From positions 620,001 through 684,000 of the forward strand of contig NZ_JAHXPB010000001.1 in assembly GCF_023147505.1 (NCBI RefSeq): a stretch of DNA of 64,000 bases, in the 5' to 3' direction. This DNA is from Brevundimonas sp. EYE_349 (GTDB lineage: Bacteria; Pseudomonadota; Alphaproteobacteria; Caulobacterales; Caulobacteraceae). The notes beneath the pieces are model-generated. The model saw only the letters and a program-made list of their open reading frames with translations. It searched no databases and was not told where the DNA came from. The translations under genes and the position numbers were made by a program. This document shows, in pieces, positions 23,724-32,707 of the stretch (the first letter of the stretch is position 1; every line of letters begins with the position of its first letter).

Positions 23724-24863
23724 TCAGGCGGCGGTGGCGGCGACGTGGCCGGCGGCGGGCGAATGGTCCAGCCGCTCCATCAGATAGGCCAGGTCGTCGC
23801 GCAGCACGTTCGGGCGCTGCGTCAGGAACCGCTCCAGCATCTGTTCGCGGAACAGGGTGCTGGACGTGTCGATCCCCTCGGCCGCCAGCGCCCGCCAGGT
23901 GTCCACGCCGGCGCGGAAGGCGGGGAACAGGCGCGGCGGCAGGCCCGCCCGATCATAGATGGCCTTCAGCCCCAGCGGCCCGGCGTCGTGCACCATCAAC
24001 CAGGCGCGGTGATGGGGCGTATTGGCCAACTCCGCCAGACCATATTCGAACATGGCCATCTGCCCCCGCGCCAGGCCCCGCAGCAGCAGCGAGGCGTTCA
24101 GGACCCGCCGCGCATTCAACTGGGTCATGAACGCGCCTAGGTCCGCACTGACGCCCGCCTGATCGACCAGATCGACGGTCGTGCGCTCTCGCGCATACTG
24201 GGCCAGGCGGATGGCGGTCTCTGGCGCCACGGCGTGGCGGCTGATCAGATGTTCGCGCACCGTGTCGCTGGCCAGTTGGATCAGCCGCTCGGTGATCTGC
24301 AACGGCAAAACCTGGCGATAGGCGACGGCGGTCAACACCTTCGGCGCCTCGACGAACCGCTCCAACAACACGGCCAGCGAGCCTTCAGACAGATCGGCGT
24401 TGTCGTTGGCCGCCAGAACCCGCACTGCCTGCTCGCAGCCCTCGCCAGCGAGAACATCGGCGACGTCGCGCGACACCCGCGTCCGACCCGCCACCGCCAC
24501 CTGGCGCACGACCGATCCGGCGCGCACGATCTCGATCAGGTCCTCGTCGCTGAACGCGGGCGAGGCGGCGATGATCGGCAGGGCGATGCTGTCCAGGTCG
24601 CCGGCCAGCTTTCGCGCCACATCGTTGGGGATCAGGTCCGACGCTTTCAGCGTCACCGCCATGGCGCGCCGCACCAGTTCGGCCGCGTCGTTAGCCAGCA
24701 TCCGCAGAATCTTCTGCGCCGCCGCCCGGTCCTCCTCGCCCAGTTCGGCCCGCTCCATGTTGCGACACAGCTTGTGCGCCGCCTCCGCGCGCTCGTCGTC
24801 GTCCGCAGCCTTTATCAGGCGACGAATGTCCACTTCGGTCAGGCGTGCGCGATAGGCGGTCAT
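23724..24863 (-). CDS. DUF2336 domain protein 2
   Basis: A 379-residue helical DUF2336 protein, similar in length and layout to the one at 21172-22299: LTEVDIRRLIKAADDDERAEAAHKLCRN, DLDSIALPIIAASPAFSDEDLIEIVRAGSVVRQVAVAGRTRVS, and a C-terminal region ending PAAGHVAATAA. The shared pattern PIIASSP/PVITSSP then LIE..R marks the family. It faces the first copy across nadK and the Hpt gene. No catalytic motif is visible. Two family members within 4 kb suggest local duplication followed by strong divergence. Confidence 0.85.
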   Translation of the reverse strand: MTAYRARLTEVDIRRLIKAADDDERAEAAHKLCRNMERAELGEEDRAAAQKILRMLANDAAELVRRAMAVTLKASDLIPNDVARKLAGDLDSIALPIIAASPAFSDEDLIEIVRAGSVVRQVAVAGRTRVSRDVADVLAGEGCEQAVRVLAANDNADLSEGSLAVLLERFVEAPKVLTAVAYRQVLPLQITERLIQLASDTVREHLISRHAVAPETAIRLAQYARERTTVDLVDQAGVSADLGAFMTQLNARRVLNASLLLRGLARGQMAMFEYGLAELANTPHHRAWLMVHDAGPLGLKAIYDRAGLPPRLFPAFRAGVDTWRALAAEGIDTSSTLFREQMLERFLTQRPNVLRDDLAYLMERLDHSPAAGHVAATAA

Positions 24864-24914
24864 GGACGGCTCGTCAGGGAATCGGGCGTTGATCCCAAAA
24901 TGAGACTGCCATGC

Positions 24915-24930
24915 TTAACGGGCGGTTTAC
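24915..24930 (+). promoter_or_regulatory. CtrA-like site upstream of DUF2336 gene 2
   Basis: TTAA-N7-TTTAC (24915-24930, plus-strand orientation) lies 50-65 bases upstream of the leftward DUF2336 gene. It has one mismatch to the CtrA consensus and the same TTAAC-N6-TTTAC form as the site at 21107, but its orientation relative to the gene is opposite. Confidence 0.35.
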
Positions 24931-24951
24931 CACCGGTTGAAGTTCACCGAC

Positions 24952-25749
24952 TCAGGTGGATTCCTTGCCCATCGGCGAGAATGCGCCGCCGAAACCGCTG
25001 CTTGACGACCCGTCCTGGCCCAGCAGCAGGGCCAGAAGGCCCTGATCCTGTTTCAGCCGATCCAACCGCGCCGCCAACATCTGGTCCTTTTCGCTCAGAC
25101 TGGGCGTCGAAAAGCGCGTCTCTCCTGCTCCCGCCGCCGGCGCGCCCTCGCCCGCCGTACGCTGAAGATTGGCGTGAACCTCGGCCACAGTCGCCGCGCG
25201 TCCATCGCGATAGAAGATGCTGCGGTTCGCGCGCGCCGCCTGGGGAAACAGGGCCGCCGCGCTGCCGCCAGGATTGCGGTCCATCGCCTGCATCAGATCC
25301 GCCGCCCCCGCCGGTCCCAGGAAGTGAGCGGCGTAAAGATCGCCCGCCCCCGGCTCCTTGCCGGTGCGCCCGCGCAGATAGGCGGCGTTGGACGCCGTCA
25401 GCTCCGCCGCCATGGTCGACGCGGCGTGCGGATCGAACCGCAGGTCCAGCACAACATTGCGCGCCGAACCCTCCACCCGCCAGCGACCGTCCGATCCGCG
25501 ATGGATCAGGTCGGCGTATTGCCCATAGCCATGCTGGGCGCCGTGTTGCTTGACCGTGCCCAGCCAGGTCTGTTCGATGAATTGAAACAGACCCGCAGCC
25601 GATGATGTCGGGGCCTTGGCCGAAGGGTTCATGGCGCTTTCGCGACGCGCGGTCTTGACCATGAAGTCATAGTCCACGCCCACGGCGGAAGAGGCGCGCC
25701 TGATGGCCGCCTCCACGCCGCCTGCCGATGGAATCGCTCCGATGCCCAT
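24952..25749 (-). CDS. Lytic transglycosylase (SLT-type), possibly flagellar
   Basis: A 265-residue protein with an SLT-type transglycosylase domain: catalytic Glu37 in TARRESAMNPSAKA, then SSAAGLFQFIEQTWLG, and AAYLRGRTGKEPGAGDLYAAHFLGPAGAADLM. It should cleave peptidoglycan. No clear signal peptide is seen; the N-terminus (MGIGAIPSAGGVEAAIRRAS) is like cytoplasm-exported flagellar-type muramidases of alphaproteobacteria. The C-terminal 70 residues are Gly/Ser-rich. It is divergent from tonB; the intergenic region carries CtrA-like sequence. Confidence 0.85.
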   Translation of the reverse strand: MGIGAIPSAGGVEAAIRRASSAVGVDYDFMVKTARRESAMNPSAKAPTSSAAGLFQFIEQTWLGTVKQHGAQHGYGQYADLIHRGSDGRWRVEGSARNVVLDLRFDPHAASTMAAELTASNAAYLRGRTGKEPGAGDLYAAHFLGPAGAADLMQAMDRNPGGSAAALFPQAARANRSIFYRDGRAATVAEVHANLQRTAGEGAPAAGAGETRFSTPSLSEKDQMLAARLDRLKQDQGLLALLLGQDGSSSSGFGGAFSPMGKEST

Positions 25750-25773
25750 GCGCGCAATGGTCGGCGAACGTGG

Positions 25774-25789
25774 TTAACCAATCCCTAAT
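25774..25789 (+). promoter_or_regulatory. CtrA-like site between the transglycosylase and tonB
   Basis: TTAACCA begins TTAA-N7-CTAAT (25774-25789), close to TTAA-N7-TTAAC. A second TTAAC pair at 25792-25808 is spaced by 8 rather than 7. The 167-base gap serves both divergent genes, so either could be controlled. Confidence 0.35.
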
Positions 25790-25916
25790 CCTTAACGGCG
25801 GTGTTAACGGATCGACGTTGGTCGAACGCACACGCCTCGCCGCAAAGCCGCCACAACCTGCGCGCTCAACTTCACCTTACGGGAGCTGCGGGGGCGGCGA
25901 ACGAGGGAGTTAGGCC

Positions 25917-26651
25917 ATGATGATGCAAACCGCCGGGGGCCCCGGCTTGATCAGCCCCATCGACTTCGGGGAACGCAAGAAACCCATCCCGCGCTGGATG
26001 CTGGTCGCCATCGGCGTCTCGGTGGTCCTGCACGTCGCGGCGGGCGTGGTGCTCTACAATCAACGGTTCGAGCTGAGCGGCTTGGCCGAACCGACAGAGC
26101 CTGACAAACCTATCGACATCTTCTTCCAACGGCCGCCTGAGCTCAAGCCGCTGCCGCCGACCGTCACGGCGGCCCCGCCGACGCCGATCCACAAACCGAC
26201 GCTGACGGTGCCGGTCGATGTGCCGACGGTGGCGCTGACCCCGCCCGATAACCCCACGACCACGGCGCCGCCCGGACAGCTGATCGTCAGCACGGCGCCC
26301 ACGGGCGTCGAGGGCGGCACGGCCACGGTCGAGACCCCGCCCCGCGCGCCCTCGGTGATCAACAACCCGACCTGGGCCAGCCGTCCGTCGGCGGCCCAGA
26401 TGGCGCGGGCCTATCCCTCTCGCGCGGCCGACAACGGGACGCCGGGTTCCGCCAGCCTTTCGTGCATGGTGCGGGTCGACGGCGGTCTGACCGGCTGTCG
26501 CGTCGTGGGCGAAACGCCCAGCGGTCAGGGCTTCGGTCGCGCGGCGCAGAGCCTGACGCGCGACTTCCGCATGAATCCGCGCACCGTTGACGGCCGCCCC
26601 GTCGACGGGGCCACGGTCAACTTCACCGTCCGCTTCGCGATGGAGGGCTAG
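25917..26651 (+). CDS. tonB: TonB family energy transducer
   Basis: A 244-residue TonB-like protein: a single N-terminal transmembrane helix (about 27-47, [21 protein letters not shown]), a proline-rich periplasmic linker of about 90 residues, and a C-terminal domain ([42 protein letters not shown]) with the TonB C-terminal fold. It couples the proton gradient to outer-membrane receptors. No exbB or exbD is adjacent. The ATG at 25917 follows GAGGGAG. It converges with the FAD oxidase gene, overlapping by 4 bases. Confidence 0.88.
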   Translation: MMMQTAGGPGLISPIDFGERKKPIPRWMLVAIGVSVVLHVAAGVVLYNQRFELSGLAEPTEPDKPIDIFFQRPPELKPLPPTVTAAPPTPIHKPTLTVPVDVPTVALTPPDNPTTTAPPGQLIVSTAPTGVEGGTATVETPPRAPSVINNPTWASRPSAAQMARAYPSRAADNGTPGSASLSCMVRVDGGLTGCRVVGETPSGQGFGRAAQSLTRDFRMNPRTVDGRPVDGATVNFTVRFAMEG

Positions 26652-27661
26652 AACCGACCGGGGTCGAGGGCGCGGGCGTGCGGCGACGCCGCCCGCCCCT
26701 CGATCGCATCGGCGACCACCTGGCCGACCAGCGGCCCCAGCAGCCAGCCATTGCGGCGCGGCGCCAGGGCCAGGAACAACCCCGGTCCACCTGGCGCCGC
26801 GCCCGCCAGCGGCAGACCGTCCGCCGTCGCCCCACGCACGCCGGCGCGCCATTCGATGTCCAGCGGCTCGGGCGTGCGACCCAGAACGCGCCACGCGGCC
26901 TGAACCAGCCGCTCGCCCGCCGCCGCGTCCGGCGCCGTGTCACGACGTCCCGGCTCCATCGTCGCACCCACGACCACGCCCGTCCCCATCGGCGCGACAT
27001 AGGCGCCGGGACCGCGCACCACATGGGCCGCCAACCCCTGCGTCGTTATGCCGATCTGACCGCGAATCGGCTGGATCGCCTCCACCCGTTCGCGCACCGC
27101 CCGGGGCAGGCCAGAGACCGCGCGCTCGGCGCCCGTCGCCAGCACCACGGCGTCGGTCAGCAGTTCGCCCCGATCCGTCTGGACACGCCAACCGTTGCCC
27201 ACGCGCGCGACCGCCTCCACGCTGCCGGTTAAGACAGCATCGCCCAAGACCGCCTTCATCGCGGCCATCGCCTGGTCGGGATCGACCTGATAGTCCTCGT
27301 CCGTGACGGCCCGGTCGCCGTTCAACCGCGCCTGGAACCCCAGCGCCCGCATCCGCGCGGCGATCCCCGCCGCATCCGCGCCGCGCCATTCCGCCGATCG
27401 CCGCGCCAGAGCGATCCCGGCCGCCTGGGCGAAACCCGGCCACAGATCGCGCGACGCGCGGAACAGGACGGCCCGTTCGGGCGAGGCGTCGTCGATCGCC
27501 GCCTCCATCGCCGGCGCGATCATGCCCGCCGCGACCGCCGAGGCGTTCGCTTCGCCGGGATCGACCACCACGACGGACCGCCCGCGCCGATGCAGTTCAA
27601 ACGCCGTGCACAGGCCCAGCACGCCGGCGCCGACGATCACGATGGAGGAGGAAGACGTCAC
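26648..27661 (-). CDS. FAD-dependent amino-acid oxidase, ThiO/DadA-like
   Basis: A 337-residue D-amino-acid-oxidase-fold flavoenzyme. The dinucleotide site is [20 protein letters not shown] near the N-terminus, then [17 protein letters not shown], and a C-terminal [11 protein letters not shown] / [17 protein letters not shown]. The size and pattern fit glycine oxidase (ThiO), which supplies dehydroglycine for thiazole synthesis, but no other thi gene is in the window. Other amine oxidases of this fold cannot be excluded. It overlaps the convergent tonB stop by 4 bases. Confidence 0.8.
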   Translation of the reverse strand: MTSSSSIVIVGAGVLGLCTAFELHRRGRSVVVVDPGEANASAVAAGMIAPAMEAAIDDASPERAVLFRASRDLWPGFAQAAGIALARRSAEWRGADAAGIAARMRALGFQARLNGDRAVTDEDYQVDPDQAMAAMKAVLGDAVLTGSVEAVARVGNGWRVQTDRGELLTDAVVLATGAERAVSGLPRAVRERVEAIQPIRGQIGITTQGLAAHVVRGPGAYVAPMGTGVVVGATMEPGRRDTAPDAAAGERLVQAAWRVLGRTPEPLDIEWRAGVRGATADGLPLAGAAPGGPGLFLALAPRRNGWLLGPLVGQVVADAIEGRAASPHARALDPGRF

Positions 27662-27708
27662 GGCCCGTTTGATCGACCCGCGACGCCCTCAATGCAAGGG
27701 CCGGCGAC

Positions 27709-29556
27709 CTATTCCGCCGCCATCGAGGCCCCTGCAGCCCGGTCGAGCCGCGCGACCAGCGCCGCGTGCTGGCCCCACAAAGCGGCCGGCAGCCGCTCGC
27801 CGAACCGCCGATAGAAGTCGGGGATCAGCGCCGCCTCCTCGGCCCACACGCCGGCGTCCACCTCGAGCAGGATGGACAACTGCGCCGGCGTCAGGTCCAG
27901 GCCCGACAGGTCCAGCGCCTCGGGCGGCGGCACCCGTCCGACGGCGGTGTCCACGGCCGACGCTTCACCGTCGATCCGTTCCGAAATCCACTTCAGCACG
28001 CGCGCATTGTCGCCGAATCCGGGCCAGACGAACCTGCCGTCCTGATCCTTGCGGAACCAGTTGACGAAGAAGATGCGCGGCAGTTTCGCGGGGTCGCGCC
28101 CCTGCCCCATCTTCAGCCAGTGAGCGAAATAGTCCCCCATGTTGTAGCCGCAAAAGGGCAGCATGGCGAACGGGTCGCGGCGCAGTTCCCCGACCTTGTT
28201 CTCGGCCGCCGCCGTGCCTTCCGACGCCACGGTCGAGCCCATGAAGACCCCGTGCTCCCAGTCGAACGCCTCTGTCACCAGCGGCACCGCGCTGGCCCGA
28301 CGTCCGCCGAACAGGATGGCGTCGATGGGAACGCCCCTGGGGTCTTCCCACTCCGGCGCAATGGCCGGGCATTGACCGGCCGGCGATGCGAAGCGGGCGT
28401 TCGGATGGGCCGCCGGCTCGCCCGAAGCCGGATCGTGCGGCTGACCCTTCCAGTTGGTCAGGCCGTCGGGCGCAGTCTTGGTCATCCCCTCCCACCACAC
28501 ATCGCCATCTTTGGTCAGGGCTGTGTTGGTGAAGATGGTGTTGGACGCCAGGGTCTCCAGCGCATTGTGATTGGTGTCGCGGCTGGTGCCGGGCGCGACG
28601 CCAAAGAAGCCTGCCTCCGGGTTCACGGCATACAGCCGCCCGTCATCGCCGAACCGCATCCAGGCGATGTCGTCGCCGATGGTCTCCGCCTTCCAGTCCG
28701 ACAACGTCGGTTGCAGCATGGCCAGATTGGTCTTGCCGCAGGCCGAGGGGAAGGCGGCGGCGACATATTTGGCGCGTCCCTTGGGATCGGTCAGCTTCAG
28801 GATCAGCATATGTTCGGCCAGCCAGCCCTCGTCGCGGGCCATGACCGAGGCGATCCGCAGCGCATAGCATTTCTTGCCCAGCAGGGCGTTGCCGCCATAG
28901 CCGGACCCATAGGACCATATCTCCCGCGTCTCGGGGAAGTGCACGATCCATTTGTCGTCGTTGCAGGGCCAAGGCACATCGGCCTGCCCCTCAGCCAGCG
29001 GCGCGCCCAGCGTATGAACGGCGGGCACGAACACACCCTTGTCGCCCAGCTGATCCAGCGCAGGCTTGCCCATGCGGGTCATCACCCCCATCGACAGGGC
29101 CACATAGCCGCTGTCGGTGATCTCGACGCCCAGGGCGCTGATCTCCGACCCCAGCGGCCCCATGCAGAAGGGCACGACATACAGGGTCCGCCCCACCATG
29201 CAGCCGTCGAACAGCCCGTCCAGACGATCGCGCATCTCGACCGGATCCGCCCAGTTATTGGTCGGGCCGGCGTCGGCCTCATTCTCGGAACAGATGAAGG
29301 TGCGGCTTTCGACCCGCGCCACGTCGCGCGGGTCTGACGCGGCGGAGTAGCAGCCCGGACGCTTGGTCTGATCCAGCGCCTTCAGCGTGCCCTTGGCCAG
29401 CAGGTCGGCGACGATGGCCTGCTTCTCAGCCTCGGACCCGTCGCACCAGTGGATGCGGGCGGGTCGGGTCAGGGCGGCGATCTGCTCGACCCAGGCGATC
29501 AGCCCGGCATGATGGGTGGGCGCCGGACGCAATCCGGGCGTGGAGGGAATGGACAA
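27709..29556 (-). CDS. pckG: Phosphoenolpyruvate carboxykinase (GTP)
   Basis: A 615-residue GTP-dependent PEPCK: the P-loop [16 protein letters not shown] (reactive Cys, about residue 270), [22 protein letters not shown], and [19 protein letters not shown] are hallmark segments. It converts oxaloacetate to phosphoenolpyruvate in gluconeogenesis. It is unrelated in sequence to the ATP-type PckA. The start was placed at TTG 29556, with CAGGAGA 8 bases upstream; this gives the usual length. A longer in-frame ATG (29676) adds an arginine-rich stretch not seen in the family. Monocistronic. Confidence 0.93.
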   Translation of the reverse strand: MSIPSTPGLRPAPTHHAGLIAWVEQIAALTRPARIHWCDGSEAEKQAIVADLLAKGTLKALDQTKRPGCYSAASDPRDVARVESRTFICSENEADAGPTNNWADPVEMRDRLDGLFDGCMVGRTLYVVPFCMGPLGSEISALGVEITDSGYVALSMGVMTRMGKPALDQLGDKGVFVPAVHTLGAPLAEGQADVPWPCNDDKWIVHFPETREIWSYGSGYGGNALLGKKCYALRIASVMARDEGWLAEHMLILKLTDPKGRAKYVAAAFPSACGKTNLAMLQPTLSDWKAETIGDDIAWMRFGDDGRLYAVNPEAGFFGVAPGTSRDTNHNALETLASNTIFTNTALTKDGDVWWEGMTKTAPDGLTNWKGQPHDPASGEPAAHPNARFASPAGQCPAIAPEWEDPRGVPIDAILFGGRRASAVPLVTEAFDWEHGVFMGSTVASEGTAAAENKVGELRRDPFAMLPFCGYNMGDYFAHWLKMGQGRDPAKLPRIFFVNWFRKDQDGRFVWPGFGDNARVLKWISERIDGEASAVDTAVGRVPPPEALDLSGLDLTPAQLSILLEVDAGVWAEEAALIPDFYRRFGERLPAALWGQHAALVARLDRAAGASMAAE

Positions 29557-29753
29557 TGGACGTCTCCTGAGCAAAGGAGGTCTGGCGATCTGACGCCGCC
29601 ATGACCCGAAAACACTACGATCACGCACTGTTACAGACGAAATGCGCCGCAGCGGTTTCGCCGTCAAATCGCGCACGAAATGGACGCATCGCCCGGCTTT
29701 CTCGGCAAGAAATCGCAGATGATCAAAATCCCCGTCGGGAGTATTCAGGACGT

Positions 29754-30389
29754 ATGAACAGCCTGGATTTCATCGCCGCCCTGCCCGACGGCGCCCTGAC
29801 CTCGCCGGCCGCGCGGCGCAACGCCCAGGCCATCCTGCGGGTCCTGCGCGCCCATCTGCCGGCCGCTGGATCGGTGCTTGAAGTCGCCTCGGGATCGGGC
29901 GAACACGCCGTCGCCTTTTCGTCCGCCCTGCCGGGCCTGCGCTGGACGCCCAGCGACCCCAGCGCCGAGGCGCGCGACAGCATCACCGCCTGGAGCCGCA
30001 CGGCGGCGCTGCCGAACCTGCAGCCGCCGCTGGCCCTGGACGCGCAGAATCCCGCGACCTGGCCGACGGACACTTTCGACGCCCTCTATTGCGCGAACAT
30101 GACGCACATCAGCCCCTGGTCGGCGACCGAGGGGCTGATGGATCTGGCCGGCCGAACCCTGCGGCGGCCAGGCGGGCTGCTCATTCTCTACGGCCCCTAT
30201 CGCGAGGCGGGCGCCGCATTGGCGCCGTCAAACGCCGCCTTCGACGACAGCCTGAAGTCGCGCAATCCCGACTGGGGCCTGCGCGACCGCGACGCTGTCC
30301 AGACCCTGGCCCGCGCGCAGGGCCTGGTCGCCACGCTCAGGGTCCAGATGCCGGCCGAGAACCTGATGCTTCTGTTCAGGACCGCCTGA
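29754..30389 (+). CDS. DUF938 SAM-dependent methyltransferase-like protein
   Basis: A 211-residue protein of the UPF0585/DUF938 group. The SAM-binding motif is [16 protein letters not shown], followed by [39 protein letters not shown] and [14 protein letters not shown]. Substrate unknown. The ATG at 29754 is preceded by CAGGA; upstream in-frame starts give a non-conserved basic extension. It converges with the DJ-1-like gene with no gap. Confidence 0.85.
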   Translation: MNSLDFIAALPDGALTSPAARRNAQAILRVLRAHLPAAGSVLEVASGSGEHAVAFSSALPGLRWTPSDPSAEARDSITAWSRTAALPNLQPPLALDAQNPATWPTDTFDALYCANMTHISPWSATEGLMDLAGRTLRRPGGLLILYGPYREAGAALAPSNAAFDDSLKSRNPDWGLRDRDAVQTLARAQGLVATLRVQMPAENLMLLFRTA

Positions 30390-30881
30390 TCAGGACAGGG
30401 CGGCGACCGCCCTGGACAGGTCCGTGCGTTCGTTCAGCACGGTCGGCTGTCCGCCGCTGAAGATCGCCGCATCGGCCTGGACCGTCGCGCCGAACCGTTC
30501 CCCCGTAAGGGCGACGCCGTCCGCAAAGGCGATGATGATCAGGTCGTTGGCGCGCGCCAAGTCGATCAGCGCGCGCACGGCGGCCAGCGACGCCTCGTCG
30601 GTCGACCCGCCCGGAACGACCAGCCCTTTCAGGCGCCCTTCTGCGATGTCCTTGGCCGTGGCGGTCGCCAGCACGGTCACCCCGCCCGACACCAGACTGG
30701 CCTCGCCGGTCGACATCGGCGCCAGTCCCACGCCCTCGGCCCGCAACGCGCCTTCCACATCGCCCAGCGCGCCAAAGTCCATATTGCGCCGCATCACCAG
30801 CCCCATGCGCAGACGGGTCGGAACAGGGCGATTGTAACCGGTGCGGCGGGGTCCAGCGGAAGATTTGTTTTGAGCGTACAA
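30390..30881 (-). CDS. Short DJ-1/PfpI-like protein lacking the nucleophile Cys
   Basis: A 163-residue protein whose core (GLVMRRNMDFGALGDVEGALRAEG, LKGLVVPGGSTDEASLAAVRALIDLARANDLIIIAFADG, VLNERTDLSRAVAAL) aligns by eye with the DJ-1/PfpI fold. Where active members have a Cys-centred elbow (ICHG), this one has IAFADG, so it is probably not catalytic. Start: TTG at 30881 with AAAAGGAT 5 bases upstream; ATG at 30794 or 30782 are alternatives. It may be a ligand-binding relic or a non-enzymatic paralogue. Confidence 0.6.
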   Translation of the reverse strand: MYAQNKSSAGPRRTGYNRPVPTRLRMGLVMRRNMDFGALGDVEGALRAEGVGLAPMSTGEASLVSGGVTVLATATAKDIAEGRLKGLVVPGGSTDEASLAAVRALIDLARANDLIIIAFADGVALTGERFGATVQADAAIFSGGQPTVLNERTDLSRAVAALS

Positions 30882-31159
30882 GACGTATCCTTTTTCAGTT
30901 TCAATAATGTCTTAGATTCACGGCCTCGGGCGCGCAAATCCTTCACCCATGACGCCAGAAAATAGAAATCGACGGGTTCGACCGGCGTCGTCCCGCACTC
31001 TGGCTTATCTGGGGTATGCGGACGGATATAGTGCGGACGCCTTCCGCATCAACCCACGCGCCTGCAAATCGGCCGCTTTCGTTTTCTGAGAATGAAGGCC
31101 GGCTTGCCCGCCCAGATGACCGGCTCTAGAGAGCGACATCGACTGGACGACGGAATCGC

Positions 31160-31933
31160 ATGGCCTTCACCCGCACCTATGATGGCGACGAGCCCGTTCG
31201 CGTGAACAAATGGCTGGGGCAGACCGGCGTCTGTTCTAGGCGCGAGGCCGACAGTCTTATCGCCAACGGCCTGGTCTCCATCGACGGCGAAACCATCGGC
31301 GACGCGGGCCGCAAGATTCAGCCGGGCGAGACCCTGACCCTGAACGACACCGCACAGGCGGCCCTGGCGTCCGGCATGACCCTGGTGCTGCACAAGCCGG
31401 TCGGATACGTCTCGGGCCAGCCCGATCCCGGCAAGATCCCCGCCGTGCGCCTATTGAAGACGCCCAACCGCATCGGCGAGGGCGAGACCCCCGCCCGCGA
31501 CGCCTCCCTGCCCCCCATCGGCCGGCTGGACGAGGACTCTCGCGGCCTTCTGCTCCTGTCGTCCGACGGCGTGGTGGCCAAGGCGGTGATCGGCCCGTCA
31601 TCCGAGCTGGACAAGGAATATCTGGTCGTCGTCGATGGCCAGATCACCGAGAGCAAACTGGGTCTGCTGCGTCACGGCCTGTCGCTGAACGACAAGCCGC
31701 TTAAACCCGCCCGCGTCACCCAGACCGGGCCCCAGGGCCTGCGGTTCATCCTGACCGAAGGCAAGTATCGCCAGATCCGCCGGATGTGCGAACTGGTCGG
31801 GCTGGAGGTCGTGGACCTGCACCGCATCCGCATCGGTCCGTTGCTTCTGGGCGACCTGCCCGAGGGTCGCTGGCGCCACCTGACCGATCAGGAACGCACG
31901 GCCCTGATCGCCGCCTCTACGGCCTCGGCCTGA
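31160..31933 (+). CDS. Pseudouridine synthase, RsuA/RluF-type
   Basis: A 257-residue enzyme with an N-terminal S4 RNA-binding domain (VRVNKWLGQTGVCSRREADSLIANGLVSIDGE) and an RsuA-family catalytic domain with GRLDEDSRGLLLLSSDG (catalytic Asp in LDxDS) and YRQIRRMCELVGLEVVDLHRIRIGPL. It isomerises a uridine in 23S rRNA; the layout matches RluF, which modifies position 2604 in E. coli, but RluE or RsuA specificity cannot be excluded. Start ATG at 31160, after a 278-base intergenic stretch that shows no other gene. Confidence 0.88.
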   Translation: MAFTRTYDGDEPVRVNKWLGQTGVCSRREADSLIANGLVSIDGETIGDAGRKIQPGETLTLNDTAQAALASGMTLVLHKPVGYVSGQPDPGKIPAVRLLKTPNRIGEGETPARDASLPPIGRLDEDSRGLLLLSSDGVVAKAVIGPSSELDKEYLVVVDGQITESKLGLLRHGLSLNDKPLKPARVTQTGPQGLRFILTEGKYRQIRRMCELVGLEVVDLHRIRIGPLLLGDLPEGRWRHLTDQERTALIAASTASA

Positions 31934-31937
31934 CGCC

Positions 31938-32690
31938 CTAATCGAGCGCCCTGAACCACCGATCCAACAGGTCCGCCTCGTCGCGGCGCGCCTGGGTGCG
32001 TTCGGCCGCCTCTGCGTCCACGCCCCACTGGTCTTCCTGGAACGCCTCGTCGATCCGCGACAGATCGAAGGCCTCGCCGCCCGCCAGCGCGCCCTGCTCG
32101 ACCGCCAGCGCCAGCACAGCCGACCCCAGCAAAGGAACGGCCGTCGCGAGGCCCGTCAGGCGGAAGTCATCCAGCGTCAGGGCGTGGGCCTTCACCCGCG
32201 CGATAGCCTCGGGCGACTGGGGCCGATGGACGATGCCGCTGGTCGGCTCCAGCACCACACCCATCTCGCGCGCGGCCCAGGCGCGCCACGGCCCCCATTC
32301 GCGGTCCTGTCGCTCGACCAGCGCCGTGGGATGCTCGGCCAGGTAACAGACCACGTCCGATCCGGCATAGGCCGCGATCTCGTCGGCCACCGCCTCGCGC
32401 GCGCCGCCGATCCGGTCGATGGCGGTAGAGGCCAGCCGGGTCGCCGGCATGGTCGAGGGATCGAGAAACTGCCCTTGCGCCGCCCATTCGTCAGCCGCCA
32501 TCCTCGCCGCCGCCTCGGTCGGCAGAACCAGCGGCGTCTTGTCCGGCGTCTTGGGCGTGCGGCCATCCAGCAGCACGGCCCAGCCGCCCTCAGTGTGCGC
32601 GCCCACGCCCGCCTCGGTCCAGAAGCGGGCGATGCGGTCGGGCGAAAGCTCAACGAAGCGCGGGCGATGCGGGGCGGGCTGGTCGGTCAT
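31938..32690 (-). CDS. ATP12-family F1-ATPase assembly chaperone
   Basis: A 250-residue protein of the Atp12 family: RIARFWTEAGV, GWAVLLDGRTPKTPDKTPLVLPTEAAARMAADEWAAQG, CYLAEHPTALVERQDREWGPWRAWA and AVLALAVEQGALAGGEAFDLSRIDEAFQEDQWGVDAEA. In mitochondria Atp12 binds the alpha subunit of F1 during assembly, and alphaproteobacteria keep the family. It is the last of four genes in a leftward operon and starts 17 bases after the TPR/oxygenase gene. The ATG at 32690 was chosen because it begins the conserved region. Confidence 0.88.
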   Translation of the reverse strand: MTDQPAPHRPRFVELSPDRIARFWTEAGVGAHTEGGWAVLLDGRTPKTPDKTPLVLPTEAAARMAADEWAAQGQFLDPSTMPATRLASTAIDRIGGAREAVADEIAAYAGSDVVCYLAEHPTALVERQDREWGPWRAWAAREMGVVLEPTSGIVHRPQSPEAIARVKAHALTLDDFRLTGLATAVPLLGSAVLALAVEQGALAGGEAFDLSRIDEAFQEDQWGVDAEAAERTQARRDEADLLDRWFRALD

Positions 32691-32707
32691 GGGGGCTCCG
32701 TAGAAAA

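Noticed and set aside
27766-29337. Plus-strand frame opposite pckG
   Set aside because: Antisense to a strongly conserved enzyme; no start signal or domain.
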